A stretch of 64,000 nt of DNA from JADJLQ01 sp040007895 (GCA_040007895.1 JBDTUE010000001.1:1-64000); one strand, 5' to 3'. Shown: positions 51,821-61,867, counted from the stretch's first letter. The notes: a model not told the origin generated them from the sequence alone. Numbers and translations are program-made.

Positions 51821-52999
51821 ATGTTGGATTCAGCCATTGACTTATTGATTAGAAATAGCACGGAAGAATCACTCTGGGATAAAGTACAATCCAGTATGAG
51901 ACTGACCGATGAAGACGCTTTGTATTTGTATGAACAAGCTGATCTTGGATTTACTGCGGCCCTGGCGGATTGGAAACGTGAACAAAAACACGGAAACAAA
52001 ATTTATTTCAATAAAAACATTCACATTGAGCCTACTAATGTATGTATTTATACCTGCAAGTTTTGTTCTTATTCCAGGCTGATCAAAGAACGAAGTGAAG
52101 GTTGGGAATATACCAAAGATGATATGCTCAGAATACTGGCAGAGCATGTTCATAAAGGAATTACTGAAGTGCATATTGTCGGTGGAGTATTACCTCAGTA
52201 TGATTTAAAATTTTATGTTGATTTATTTCAATCTATAAAACTTCTTTATCCTTATTTACATATCAAATCACTTACACCGGTTGAATTGTATTATATCATT
52301 AAGAAAGGAAAAGTAACTACGAAAGAAGGCTTATCCATGCTTAAAAATGCAGGTCTGGATTCTTTGCCGGGAGGGGGAGCAGAAATATTTGATGAAGAAG
52401 TACGTGAAATTATTTGCGCTGATAAGTGTGGGACTGATGACTGGCTCAATATTCACAAGGAATGGCATGCCCTGGGTGGAAGATCAAACGCTACGATGCT
52501 CTATGCTCATATCGAAAAATACCATCACCGCATAGATCATATGCGAAGACTTCGTGAACTGCAGGATGAAACAGGAGGATTTCAAACATTTATTCCTTTA
52601 AAATTCAGGAATAAGGATAATGAAATGTCTTATATCCGGGAGGGAACATCGCTGGAGGATATGAAAAATTATGCGGTGAGCCGACTGTACCTGGACAATT
52701 TTGATCACATTAAAAGTTACTGGCCCATGCTGGGAAGGGATATGGCTCAATTATCCTTAGCCTACGGTGTGGATGATCTGGATGGTACTATCGATGATTC
52801 TACTAAAATATATTCAATGGCAGGTTCAGAAGAGCAGAATCCGGCTATGACTACTGAAGATTTAGTGGAACTTATTCAAAAAGTTGGCAAAACTCCGGTA
52901 GAGCGTGATACCCTGTATAATATTATTCATCAATATACTGAACCATTAAAGACCAGCAGAATCAAAACCTATTTTTCATTACCAGTGATTAATAATTGA
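51821..52999 (+). CDS. mqnE: aminodeoxyfutalosine synthase
   Basis: Radical-SAM enzyme of the futalosine menaquinone pathway that joins SAM-derived adenosyl to 3-enolpyruvyl-benzoate. The 392 residues have the CxxxCxFC cluster motif in NVCIYTCKFCSYSR near residues 73-86, EVHIVGGVLPQ, and LPGGGAEIFDEEVR characteristic of MqnE as opposed to MqnC. Its TGA overlaps the mqnA ATG by one base. Confidence 0.94.
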   Translation: MLDSAIDLLIRNSTEESLWDKVQSSMRLTDEDALYLYEQADLGFTAALADWKREQKHGNKIYFNKNIHIEPTNVCIYTCKFCSYSRLIKERSEGWEYTKDDMLRILAEHVHKGITEVHIVGGVLPQYDLKFYVDLFQSIKLLYPYLHIKSLTPVELYYIIKKGKVTTKEGLSMLKNAGLDSLPGGGAEIFDEEVREIICADKCGTDDWLNIHKEWHALGGRSNATMLYAHIEKYHHRIDHMRRLRELQDETGGFQTFIPLKFRNKDNEMSYIREGTSLEDMKNYAVSRLYLDNFDHIKSYWPMLGRDMAQLSLAYGVDDLDGTIDDSTKIYSMAGSEEQNPAMTTEDLVELIQKVGKTPVERDTLYNIIHQYTEPLKTSRIKTYFSLPVINN

Positions 53000-53790
53000 T
53001 GAGCCAGATGATTAAAGTGGCGATTGTCAACTATCTCAATACGACGCCTTTCATATATGGCCTTAAACATGGCCCGCTGAATGAAAAAATTCAACTCATC
53101 GAATGTATTCCAGCAGAGTGTGCATCATTATATCAAAGCGGGATGGTAGATCTATCTTTAGTTCCGGTGGGAGCTATGAATCAGGATCTTGATCACCGGA
53201 TCAGTGATTTTGGTATTGCCAGTGATGGTCCTGTGGCAAGTGTCTGTATCCTTTCAGAAGTCCCCCTTGATAAGATCACGTCAGTATATCTTGACTATCA
53301 GTCCAGGACTTCTATTTTACTGGCAAGATTATTATTCAACAAATTCTGGAAATTAAATCCGGTTTTTTTGAATGCTGAGGCGGGATATGAAACAGATATT
53401 AAAGGTAATAAAGCCGGAGTAGTAATTGGTGATCGTGCTCTTGCCCTTAAATCCAGGTATGCCTACGTTTTTGATCTAGGCCAGGCATGGAAAGAATACA
53501 CCGCTTTGCCTTTTGTGTATGCAGTTTGGCTGCAAACCACAATTCTTTCTTCGGAATTCATTGAGCTTTTTAATCAGTCACTCGCATTTGGCGTGAATAG
53601 TATTTCAGCTATTCTAAAAGATCATACCCCAACTCAGCAAGAAATGCTGTCAAAGTATTTCAGTGAAAATATCCGTTATCTATTAACACCTGACTACGAT
53701 CAGGGGCTTGATCGATTTTTATCTGAATCCCGGATTTATACTAAGCAAATGAATGCTGAACCGGAAAGAGCTAATAAGGAATCAGTTTAA
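52999..53790 (+). CDS. mqnA: chorismate dehydratase
   Basis: Converts chorismate to 3-[(1-carboxyvinyl)oxy]benzoate, the first step of the futalosine pathway. About 263 residues with a periplasmic-binding-protein-like fold: VAIVNYLNTTPFIYGL at the start, DLSLVPVGAMNQ, and VVIGDRALAL. Start candidates are the ATG at 52999 (overlapping the mqnE stop) or at 53008. Coupled to mqnE. Confidence 0.92.
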   Translation: MSQMIKVAIVNYLNTTPFIYGLKHGPLNEKIQLIECIPAECASLYQSGMVDLSLVPVGAMNQDLDHRISDFGIASDGPVASVCILSEVPLDKITSVYLDYQSRTSILLARLLFNKFWKLNPVFLNAEAGYETDIKGNKAGVVIGDRALALKSRYAYVFDLGQAWKEYTALPFVYAVWLQTTILSSEFIELFNQSLAFGVNSISAILKDHTPTQQEMLSKYFSENIRYLLTPDYDQGLDRFLSESRIYTKQMNAEPERANKESV

Positions 53791-53841
53791 ATTATTTCCT
53801 ATTTTCCAACAGTCTTAGCATTCCTTATTTTTTTTGACCGA

Positions 53842-54495
53842 TTAATAATTTTTTCGATCAAATCTCCATCCAAGTCTGGCACTAAGAAACAACCCGGTAT
53901 ATAAATCAATATTATCCGATCCCGTACTGGTAAAAATTTTACTCCAGTCGAGTGATTGCGAAAATTGGTAATTCATAGAAGGAGACAGTGTAAGCAAATC
54001 GGATATCCCAAGGTCTATCCCCAATCCCAGTCTGCCAAAGTATACATTTTGCGAAGTAGTGACAGCGACTGCGCTATTGGAAAGTGTACTATGGGCTAAG
54101 CCAGGAGTAAGATTTACAAAAAATCCTTTTTTGAAGAATTGCCCTTGTTTGGAAAAAGTAGGGCACATACAATCATTATTAAAATCAAATGGATAAAACT
54201 GGAACACAGGAGCTAACTCAATGACTGTCCAGTTTAGTTTCCCCACTTTTTCATTGTTGATGGAGACACTTTCGTGTGCATATAAAGCATGAATAGCAGG
54301 TAAAAATTCAAGCCTGTACTTTTTCAACCTAAACCAATAATCAATGCCTGCTCCGACGAGCGTAGGAAAAAGTTTGGTGTTACTGGTAGCTTCCGCAATG
54401 CGGTTCTTAGGCCATGCATTAACTACTTTAACTCCAACCTGAGCAGTTGATGGGAACCAGGATAAAATTAAAAATAAACAAAAGTATTTGTACAT
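53842..54495 (-). CDS. outer membrane beta-barrel protein, unassigned
   Basis: A 217-residue protein with a signal peptide ending at STAQ (from the ATG at 54495; an upstream TTG at 54504 is less likely). Alternating hydrophobic strands and the aromatic C-terminal LSARLGWRFDRKNY suggest a small porin-like barrel. A short loop has two cysteines in DCMCP. No specific family is recognised. It is convergent with mqnA and divergent from rimO. Confidence 0.62.
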   Translation of the reverse strand: MYKYFCLFLILSWFPSTAQVGVKVVNAWPKNRIAEATSNTKLFPTLVGAGIDYWFRLKKYRLEFLPAIHALYAHESVSINNEKVGKLNWTVIELAPVFQFYPFDFNNDCMCPTFSKQGQFFKKGFFVNLTPGLAHSTLSNSAVAVTTSQNVYFGRLGLGIDLGISDLLTLSPSMNYQFSQSLDWSKIFTSTGSDNIDLYTGLFLSARLGWRFDRKNY

Positions 54496-54549
54496 AAGTG
54501 TCAATGATTTAACGCCAAAAAAAGATCCTGAATTGCATAGCTTAAGCCT

Positions 54550-54557
54550 TACTTTTG
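54550..54557 (+). promoter_or_regulatory. putative -7 promoter element of rimO
   Basis: TACTTTTG matches TAnnTTTG, with a TTG at 54533-54535. A transcript from here begins near 54563, after the upstream in-frame ATG but before the GTG at 54578, and so fixes the rimO start. Confidence 0.55.
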
Positions 54558-54577
54558 CACTAAATTATTACAAGATA

Positions 54578-55891
54578 GTGAGATCAAAGGGGCTTCAGCA
54601 AAATAAGGTGCATGTCATTACACTCGGATGTTCAAAAAATACCGTGGACAGTGAAAACCTAATTACTCAGCTAAAGCATAATAAGTTTGAAGTGGATCAT
54701 GATGCATCTAAATCTTCAGCGAGTATTGTCATTATTAATACCTGTGGATTTATTGAAATGGCAAAAAAAGAATCCATCGATACGATCTTACAATATGCGG
54801 AGGCTAAGAATGACGGCAAGGTTGATCGCCTCCTGGTTACAGGCTGTCTTTCACAACGGTATCAGAATGATTTAAAGACGGAGATTCCGGAGGTAGACGG
54901 TTGGTTTGGAACTATGGATATGCCTTCTTTGCTGGCATCCCTGAAAGCTGATTACAAAAAAGAATTGATCGGAGAACGGTTAATCACAACGCCTTCTCAT
55001 TTTGCATATATCAAGATCTCCGAAGGATGCAACAGGACCTGTAGTTTTTGTGCTATTCCATTGATGCGGGGCAAACATGTAAGTCGTACCATTGAATCTT
55101 TAGTACAGGAAGCAACTTTTCTTGCAGACCGTGGAGTTAAAGAGCTCATGTTGATAGCGCAGGAATTGACTTATTATGGATTGGATATTTATAAAAAAAG
55201 AATGTTGCCGGAATTATTAAATGCATTAAATAATGTACCCGGTATAGAATGGATCAGACTTCACTATGCTTATCCGAGTAAATTTCCATTAGCTATCCTC
55301 GATGCGATGGTTGATAATCCTAAAGTTTGTAAATACCTGGATTTACCACTGCAACATGCGAGTGACAGAATGCTTTTTGCAATGAAACGTCAAATAACTA
55401 AAGCTGAAACGGAAGAGTTAATAAATGCAATCCGGCTAAAAATTCCTGATATCACATTAAGGACGACTATGTTAGTAGGATTTCCGGGCGAAACGGAAGA
55501 GGATTTCAGGGAACTATGTGATTTTGTTATACAACACAGGTTCGATCGATTAGGAGTGTTTACATATTCCCATGAGGAAGATACGTCTGCATTTAATCTT
55601 ACCGATGATGTGCCTGCCTCAGTCAAAATACAGCGCCAAAACAAACTGATGGAAATCCAACGTGAAATCTCCGCAGATAAAAATCAATCCCACCTTGGAT
55701 CAACATACAAAGTGATTATAGACCGAAAAGAAAAAACAGGTTGGGTTGGTCGCTCACAATCCGATAGTCCGGAAGTGGATCAGGAAATTCATATACTAGA
55801 TCCGAAAGCGAAATTACATGCTGGCCAATTCGTTCAGGTCATGATCGATGAGGCAGAAGATTACGATCTCATTGGTCATCTTATTCTATAA
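54578..55891 (+). CDS. rimO: ribosomal protein S12 methylthiotransferase
   Basis: Radical-SAM enzyme that methylthiolates an aspartate of ribosomal protein S12. The frame is open from 54488, but the family starts at RSKGLQQNKVHVITLGCSKN, so a GTG at 54578 is the likely start (437 residues). The N-terminal MTTase domain has cysteines in LGCSKN, NTCGF and TGCLSQ for the auxiliary cluster; the radical-SAM motif is EGCNRTCSFCAIP; a TRAM domain ends the protein. The promoter element at 54550 lies inside the would-be extension. The next gene begins 2 nt after the stop. Confidence 0.94.
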   Translation: MRSKGLQQNKVHVITLGCSKNTVDSENLITQLKHNKFEVDHDASKSSASIVIINTCGFIEMAKKESIDTILQYAEAKNDGKVDRLLVTGCLSQRYQNDLKTEIPEVDGWFGTMDMPSLLASLKADYKKELIGERLITTPSHFAYIKISEGCNRTCSFCAIPLMRGKHVSRTIESLVQEATFLADRGVKELMLIAQELTYYGLDIYKKRMLPELLNALNNVPGIEWIRLHYAYPSKFPLAILDAMVDNPKVCKYLDLPLQHASDRMLFAMKRQITKAETEELINAIRLKIPDITLRTTMLVGFPGETEEDFRELCDFVIQHRFDRLGVFTYSHEEDTSAFNLTDDVPASVKIQRQNKLMEIQREISADKNQSHLGSTYKVIIDRKEKTGWVGRSQSDSPEVDQEIHILDPKAKLHAGQFVQVMIDEAEDYDLIGHLIL

Positions 55892-55893
55892 AA

Positions 55894-56349
55894 ATGAATC
55901 TGTCTACTTCATTATTAGATAAAATCAAAAACCCATTTATTCAGGCTATAATCGTATTGATTTTGTTTTTGTTAGCCAATGGAGTAGTGGGATTATTAAA
56001 TGCGAATGGATTTGAAGCCGAAGAAAGACTGCCATGGACCTTGGCGATTGCTTTCCTGTTATTATTCATGGTGTACAATGCGGTGATAGGATTATTGTCG
56101 AATAAAATAAAACGATATTGGCTGTATTCTATTTATTCCTTTGCAGGGCTTATGTTTACCAGTGCTTTTTTTGCACAAAAAATATCGGGAATCGTGATGG
56201 ATGAAGCAGGTTCTTATCGATGGTTGTTTTTCGTTTTTTGCCCGGTTTATTTATTTTTTATAGTAATGGTTTCATTAATTAAAAAAATAGTTGAAATGGC
56301 AGAAAAAGACGATACCCGGTTTGATAAATCCAATCACAACCTGAATTAA
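55894..56349 (+). CDS. four-helix membrane protein of unknown function
   Basis: A 151-residue protein with four hydrophobic stretches (IIVLILFLLANGVVGLL, TLAIAFLLLFMVYNAVIGLL, LYSIYSFAGLMFTSAFFA and WLFFVFCPVYLFFIVMVSLI) and a charged C-terminal tail. I recognise no family. It begins 2 nt after rimO, so it is probably cotranscribed. Confidence 0.7.
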   Translation: MNLSTSLLDKIKNPFIQAIIVLILFLLANGVVGLLNANGFEAEERLPWTLAIAFLLLFMVYNAVIGLLSNKIKRYWLYSIYSFAGLMFTSAFFAQKISGIVMDEAGSYRWLFFVFCPVYLFFIVMVSLIKKIVEMAEKDDTRFDKSNHNLN

Positions 56350-56364
56350 ACAGAGCATTTGGGT

Positions 56365-57132
56365 ATGAAACACTTTATATTGATTTTCTTTTGCTTAAGT
56401 TCTATGCTGTTATCTGGTCAATCCGGTTATACAGGTAATTTTCAGGGTGTATTAAATGGAGATCCCACCCTCATCACATTAAAAGTAATGGACAACAAAG
56501 TCACGGGACTCTATAAGGAAACCCAAAATACCTATGATATCACCGGAGAAATAAGAAATGATTTGTTGTATGGCAAAATCATATTACCTGCTAATCAATT
56601 ATTATTAGGAACCTTTGAAGCGGGATTAATTCCAACCGGGATACATATGGATATCACCTTACTTGAGGTGACGCAGGTGGCAGTTGATTTTATTCGTATG
56701 GCTTCTAACATAAATACTAATTCAAACTCAAGCTCAAATACAAATTCAAATTCAAACTCTAATGGAGTTTCGTCCAACGCAGATAATTATTCGAGAGATC
56801 CTAAAGTAGTAGGTAATTGGATAAAAGAGGAAATCATCAATTCAGGTGCCGGGACTAATGCAGCGGGATTTGCCCTGGTGTATTACTTAAAGTTTAATCC
56901 GGATGGTTCTTTTAGCCAGGAGAAGGGAAGTAGTGCAGGAGGTTCCAATTGGAGTGCAGGTTCCCAAAGAGAAACTGATGTTTCAGGGCAATGGTATACG
57001 AAAGAACAAATAATGTTTGTCCGTCCTCAGGGCCAAAAGGAATTTGTGAGATTGAATCAATATCTTTTTCATGAAGGTCACCTGGTATTCAAAACTCCTG
57101 AAGGAAAATATTTAATCTGGAATAGAAATTAA
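56365..57132 (+). CDS. secreted protein with Asn/Ser linker, unassigned
   Basis: About 255 residues from the ATG at 56365 (an upstream TTG at 56359 is less likely). A signal peptide ends near LLSGQ. A small N-terminal beta domain (GNFQGVLNGDPTLITLKV...) is followed by a low-complexity Asn/Ser linker near residues 114-140 and a second domain with GNWIKEEIINSG...YYLKFNPDGSFSQEKG and GQWYTKEQIMF, the pattern of lipocalin-like or DUF-type sheets that describe a stress or stability assay module. No function can be given. Probably cotranscribed with the preceding membrane protein gene. Confidence 0.65.
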   Translation: MKHFILIFFCLSSMLLSGQSGYTGNFQGVLNGDPTLITLKVMDNKVTGLYKETQNTYDITGEIRNDLLYGKIILPANQLLLGTFEAGLIPTGIHMDITLLEVTQVAVDFIRMASNINTNSNSSSNTNSNSNSNGVSSNADNYSRDPKVVGNWIKEEIINSGAGTNAAGFALVYYLKFNPDGSFSQEKGSSAGGSNWSAGSQRETDVSGQWYTKEQIMFVRPQGQKEFVRLNQYLFHEGHLVFKTPEGKYLIWNRN

Positions 57133-57155
57133 ATATCGTAAACCAGGTAGTAGTT

Positions 57156-58346
57156 TTATTGAATTACTTTTAATTCTTTACCAACTTTAGTAAATGCAGC
57201 TACCGCTTTTTCGAGATGGCTTTGATCATGAGCTGCAGAGATTTGAACCCTGATCCTTGCTTTTCCTTTAGGTACTACCGGAAAGAAAAATCCGATTACA
57301 TAAATCCCTTGTTTTAATAATTTAGCTGCGAATTCCTGGGCGACACTTGCTTCATACAACATGATCGGTACTATGGGATGAGTACCCGCCAGTATATCAA
57401 AACCGGCAGCAGTCATTTCTTTTCTGAAATATTGGGTATTGTGTTCTAATTTATCCCGTAAAGCGGTTGATTGGCTTAATAAATCCAATACCCGGATCGA
57501 GGCTCCGGTGATAGCCGGAGCTAACGTATTAGAAAACAAATAAGGCCTCGATCGTTGCCGTAATATTTCTATGATTTCAGTTTTAGCCGCGGTAAAACCA
57601 CCACTCGCGCCACCAAGTGCTTTACCAAAAGTTCCGGTGATGATGTCAATGCGACCCATCACATTTCTATATTCATGTGTACCCCGTCCTGATTTACCTA
57701 AAAAACCGGTGGCATGACATTCATCAATCATCACCATGGCTCCATACTGATCAGACAGATTACATATGACATCGAGTTGTGCAATAGTGCCATCCATTGA
57801 AAATGCTCCATCCGTTACTATGAGTTTTCTTCGGTATGCTGTGGCAGATTTTAATTGTTCCTCCAGGTCATTCATGTCATTGTGTTTGTACCGGAGGCGA
57901 TTTGCTTTACAAAGCCTTACACCATCGATGATACTGGCATGATTTAATTCATCAGAAATAATGACATCCTGTTCATTGAGTAGTGGTTCGAAAATTCCTC
58001 CATTGGCATCAAAGGCAGCCGCATATAAAATTGCATCTTCCTGTCCAAGGAATGAAGCGATCTTTTGTTCCAGTGTTTTATGAATGTCCTGGGTACCACA
58101 AATAAACCGCACAGAAGACATTCCATACCCATGAGTATCGATGGTTTCTTTTGCAGCCTTAATGACTTCGGGATGACTTGAAAGCCCTAAATAATTGTTT
58201 GCGCAAAAGTTGATTACTTCGCCTGCTTCTTTAGTTTTAATCAAAGCCCCCTGAGGACTGGTGATGATGCGTTCTTTTTTATAAAGATTGTTAGTCTGGA
58301 GTTGTTGAAGTTCAGATTGGAGGTCAGCTATAATTTGTTTATCCAT
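57156..58346 (-). CDS. kbl: glycine C-acetyltransferase (2-amino-3-ketobutyrate CoA ligase)
   Basis: Splits 2-amino-3-ketobutyrate with CoA into glycine and acetyl-CoA, the second step of threonine breakdown. The 396 residues are an alpha-oxoamine synthase with PLP lysine Lys242 in GTFGKALGGASGGF, and NFCANNYLGLSSHP, DELNHASIIDGVRL and MIDECHATGFLG. It belongs to the same superfamily as the ALAS domain at 7252-10002 but is distinguished by ANNYLGL and full-length similarity to Kbl. Threonine dehydrogenase is two genes upstream on the same strand. Confidence 0.94.
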   Translation of the reverse strand: MDKQIIADLQSELQQLQTNNLYKKERIITSPQGALIKTKEAGEVINFCANNYLGLSSHPEVIKAAKETIDTHGYGMSSVRFICGTQDIHKTLEQKIASFLGQEDAILYAAAFDANGGIFEPLLNEQDVIISDELNHASIIDGVRLCKANRLRYKHNDMNDLEEQLKSATAYRRKLIVTDGAFSMDGTIAQLDVICNLSDQYGAMVMIDECHATGFLGKSGRGTHEYRNVMGRIDIITGTFGKALGGASGGFTAAKTEIIEILRQRSRPYLFSNTLAPAITGASIRVLDLLSQSTALRDKLEHNTQYFRKEMTAAGFDILAGTHPIVPIMLYEASVAQEFAAKLLKQGIYVIGFFFPVVPKGKARIRVQISAAHDQSHLEKAVAAFTKVGKELKVIQ

Positions 58347-58404
58347 GATAGAACAGGTTATTAATTAAAACTATATAAATCAGTAAGTATTTCTTTCATC
58401 AGGA

Positions 58405-60834
58405 TCACGATTTAGGTTTTTTACTTTTAGATCCGGGATACTTTACATTATTCTCCAGCCACGTATCCATCTCATATAACGTATGCAGTATATTTTCTTT
58501 AGCAGCATAACCATGACTTTCATAAGGCAGCATCACTAACCGGGCCGTACCTCCATTCCCTTTAATGGCATTATACAATCGTTCACTTTGGATAGGAAAT
58601 GTTCCAGAGTTATTATCTGCTTCTCCATGAATCAACAAGAGCGGTTCATTGATTTTATCTGCATGCATAAAAGGCGACATATTATTATACACGTCAGGTG
58701 CTTCCCAATACGATCGTTCTTCATTTTGAAAACCAAATGGGGTGAGTGTACGATTGTATGCACCGGATCTTGCAATACCGGCTTTAAACAAGTCACAATG
58801 CGCAAGCAAATTAGCTGTCATAAATGCACCATACGAATGTCCACCGATTCCGATTCGATTTCGATCGCCTACACCTAATTCTACTACTTTATTTACCGCA
58901 GCCTCTGCATTTTGGACTAATTGCTGTACATAGGTATCATTCGGTTCCGCATTTCCCACACCTACAATAGGCATTTCAGTTTGATCCATTACTGCATATC
59001 CTCTTAATACCCAAAAAAGCGGAGATCCAGAACTCACTCTTGTAAACATATATTTTGAACCCCGAACTTGTGCCGCATCAGACGCTGATTTAAATTCACG
59101 CGGATAAGCCCACATCATCACAGGCAACGGACCATCTTTAATTTTATCATATCCTTTTGGGGTGTATAATAATGCAGTTAGCTTTATTCCATCGGCTCTC
59201 GTGTATTGGATTTTTTCTTTTTTGACTCCCTCTAATTGAGGTTGTGGGTTTGGGAAATTGGTAAGCGCGGTAGGGTTGAGGCCTTTATAATTTCGAAGAA
59301 AATAATTTGGCTGATCAGTAAGCGATTCCCTGGATGTTATAAACGTACCGGCCAGGATATCTACTACCTGAATTGGATTTTCGTAATACGGCGCCAGGCA
59401 CCTCCATAGTATATCCTGCTTTTTTGATTTAAAATCATATGAAGCGAGATAGGGCATATTGCCATCTTCCGATGCTCCCTGGCTTATTGTATAGATTTTT
59501 GATTTATATTGATCGGTCAGGACCACAGATCGTTTATAATCATTTTTAGTCATGACCAGGTTGCCGGGATCTTTATAAGCATCATCAGAAGAAAAATCGA
59601 ATAATGTGTCCGCTTTAAGTGCGGGAATCAAAGGATTAAATTTTTTAATCACGGTTTGACGAGTTCCAAACATTCCCTCTTCTGCAATTGCCATCTGTTG
59701 ATCGCACCAGGATATAGTCCGAAGTCTCAAACCTGATTTATATAGAGTTGCCGGATTGCCAGAAAATGGAGCCTCGAGTTGCAATAATGCATCTCGTTCT
59801 GACATTGTTTTTTTGGGATCTCCGCCATCTAATGCCTGTATCCAGGTTACAGTGGAAGGCTGATCATCTCTCCACTGAAATCCTCTCGGATTCTTCGATG
59901 TAGCGTCAAATCCCTTAGGTCTGACTTCATCGATAGGATTATCCACTAAGACACGTATGGATTTACCATTGAGATCTAAAACTTCTACCTGAGATGCAAA
60001 CCTATAGTACGGGACTAAAAAGGAGAATGGTCTTTTTACCATCGATAATAAAAGATATCGATTATCAGGAGAGAGATCAAGACTGCTAATAATTCTATTC
60101 GTAGCTATTGGTTGATTTGTATTTTTTGAAATCTTTTCCAAATCACTGTTACAGTAAAATTCAAATTGTTTAGCATCATCACTATTTTTTAATAAATCCT
60201 GATAGGTAGCAGCAGGTGCTGCTACTCCTTCTGTCTCCTGAATCGTAGGACCTGATGGTATTGGATTAATGGTGGGTGGCATAGAAGACTTCCTGACCGT
60301 TTTGGCTAAAATTGTTTCATCATCAATCCATGCATACGGATTACCCAAGGTCGAGTTGATCGTAGCTTTACTCCATCTTGTTGCTACACGCGAACTTAAA
60401 TCTATAACCCATAGTTGATTGCCATCTTCTCCCTGGTGTACGAAAGAAGCTTTTTTCTCCGATGGTGAAAAACGGACAAACGATATTTTAGGATTGGCAG
60501 GTATGCCAGAGATGGAATATTCGGATCCGGACTTTGAATTTTTTAATTTAATAGAAATGATAAAAGGGACTCTGCTTTGAGCATAGGCTTTTGGATTGAT
60601 ACGTATTCCGCCAATTTTTAATTCGGGCTGTGCAAGATCGGCTATCTCTAAAAATGGATTGCGTTGTAATAAGAGCATCCAGTCAGCTTTTTGTGTGAAC
60701 ATAACTGCCGGAGTAGGTGGTGCTGTCACCAGGTCAAGAATGTCTTTGGGCGGAACCTGGTAGGTAGTCGCATCCTGAGCCATCCCTTTTAAGACAATAA
60801 ATAGTATAATCAGAAAAAAATGAATTCGTTTCAT
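58405..60834 (-). CDS. secreted S9-family peptidase (prolyl oligopeptidase-like)
   Basis: An 809-residue exported serine peptidase with a signal peptide ending near GMAQ (about residue 20). An N-terminal beta-propeller-like region is followed by an alpha/beta-hydrolase domain with Ser667 in GIGGHSYGAFM. The acid and histidine are in LLIHGEADNNSG and LPYESHGY. It is of the glutamyl-endopeptidase/acylaminoacyl-peptidase kind rather than classical prolyl endopeptidase. It lies between kbl and tdh on the same strand with 58- and 85-nt gaps. Confidence 0.9.
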   Translation of the reverse strand: MKRIHFFLIILFIVLKGMAQDATTYQVPPKDILDLVTAPPTPAVMFTQKADWMLLLQRNPFLEIADLAQPELKIGGIRINPKAYAQSRVPFIISIKLKNSKSGSEYSISGIPANPKISFVRFSPSEKKASFVHQGEDGNQLWVIDLSSRVATRWSKATINSTLGNPYAWIDDETILAKTVRKSSMPPTINPIPSGPTIQETEGVAAPAATYQDLLKNSDDAKQFEFYCNSDLEKISKNTNQPIATNRIISSLDLSPDNRYLLLSMVKRPFSFLVPYYRFASQVEVLDLNGKSIRVLVDNPIDEVRPKGFDATSKNPRGFQWRDDQPSTVTWIQALDGGDPKKTMSERDALLQLEAPFSGNPATLYKSGLRLRTISWCDQQMAIAEEGMFGTRQTVIKKFNPLIPALKADTLFDFSSDDAYKDPGNLVMTKNDYKRSVVLTDQYKSKIYTISQGASEDGNMPYLASYDFKSKKQDILWRCLAPYYENPIQVVDILAGTFITSRESLTDQPNYFLRNYKGLNPTALTNFPNPQPQLEGVKKEKIQYTRADGIKLTALLYTPKGYDKIKDGPLPVMMWAYPREFKSASDAAQVRGSKYMFTRVSSGSPLFWVLRGYAVMDQTEMPIVGVGNAEPNDTYVQQLVQNAEAAVNKVVELGVGDRNRIGIGGHSYGAFMTANLLAHCDLFKAGIARSGAYNRTLTPFGFQNEERSYWEAPDVYNNMSPFMHADKINEPLLLIHGEADNNSGTFPIQSERLYNAIKGNGGTARLVMLPYESHGYAAKENILHTLYEMDTWLENNVKYPGSKSKKPKS

Positions 60835-60919
60835 AAGTTTATTTTTATTAATTCAATTGGATGAATAAAAGAATATCAATGGCATTGGTATAATCACATT
60901 TAGTTGATTCAAATAGCAG

Positions 60920-61867
60920 TTATTGATTATACACAGGTTTTAAATGAAAAATCATATCCTCTGTCATTTTAGAAATATCGTATTTCTCATTCCAGCCCCA
61001 ATCTATTCTTGCAGGACCATCGTCAATGCTCTCCGTCCACGAATCTGCTATCTGTTGTCTGAAGTCCACTTCATAATCAATTTTAAATTCAGGGATATGT
61101 TTCTTAATCTCCTGGTATAAAAGTTCCGGGCTAAGACTCAGCCCCGCCAGATTATAACTCGTACGTATAGAAATTTTGTCTTCTGGAGCTTCCATCAATT
61201 CAATCGTAGCGCGTATTGCGTCATCCATATAAAGCATAGGCAGGGTAGTACCGGCATTCAAATAACATGTATAGCTTGCAGATTTTAGAGCCTGGTGGAA
61301 AATATCTACAGCATAATCTGTAGTGCCTCCACCTGGATGACTTTGCCACCCGATAATCCCCGGATATCTGAGACTGCGTACATCCACTCCATATCGCTGA
61401 TGATAATATTGACACCATAGTTCCCCTGCAAGTTTACTCATACCATAAACGGTGGAGGGCTCGGCTGCAGTGTGTTGTGGTGTTGCCACTTTTGGAGTAG
61501 TAGCACCGAATACAGCAATCGTGCTTGGAAAAAATACTTTATCCATTTGATATTGCTGCGCTAGTTCGAGGATGCTTAATTGCCCATTTAGATTTACGTT
61601 CCAGGTTTTTTTTGGATTCCATTCTCCATTGGCGCTAAGAATGGCTGCAAGGTGATAGACCTGGGTGACATGATGATCTTCTATCACTTCAGCCATACGT
61701 TGCACATTCAATATGTCCAGCATTTCAAACAAGCCACGCTCAACTTTTGGTTTCCTGATGTCCGTACAGAGAACTTTATCATCGCCATACTTTTCTCTTA
61801 GTGATGCAGCAAGTGCTGTTCCTACCTGGCCATTGGCTCCAGTTATTAAAATTTTAGTTGGTCGCAT
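60920..61867 (-). CDS. tdh: L-threonine 3-dehydrogenase, SDR type
   Basis: NAD-dependent oxidation of L-threonine to 2-amino-3-ketobutyrate. The 315 residues are an extended SDR with ITGANGQVGTALA at residues 8-20, a catalytic Ser/Thr in FPSTIAVFGATTP, and Tyr141-Lys145 in YGMSKLAGE. This is the UDP-galactose epimerase-like TDH known from psychrophilic Flavobacterium and archaea, not the zinc enzyme of E. coli. With kbl it forms the threonine-to-glycine pathway. Confidence 0.92.
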   Translation of the reverse strand: MRPTKILITGANGQVGTALAASLREKYGDDKVLCTDIRKPKVERGLFEMLDILNVQRMAEVIEDHHVTQVYHLAAILSANGEWNPKKTWNVNLNGQLSILELAQQYQMDKVFFPSTIAVFGATTPKVATPQHTAAEPSTVYGMSKLAGELWCQYYHQRYGVDVRSLRYPGIIGWQSHPGGGTTDYAVDIFHQALKSASYTCYLNAGTTLPMLYMDDAIRATIELMEAPEDKISIRTSYNLAGLSLSPELLYQEIKKHIPEFKIDYEVDFRQQIADSWTESIDDGPARIDWGWNEKYDISKMTEDMIFHLKPVYNQ

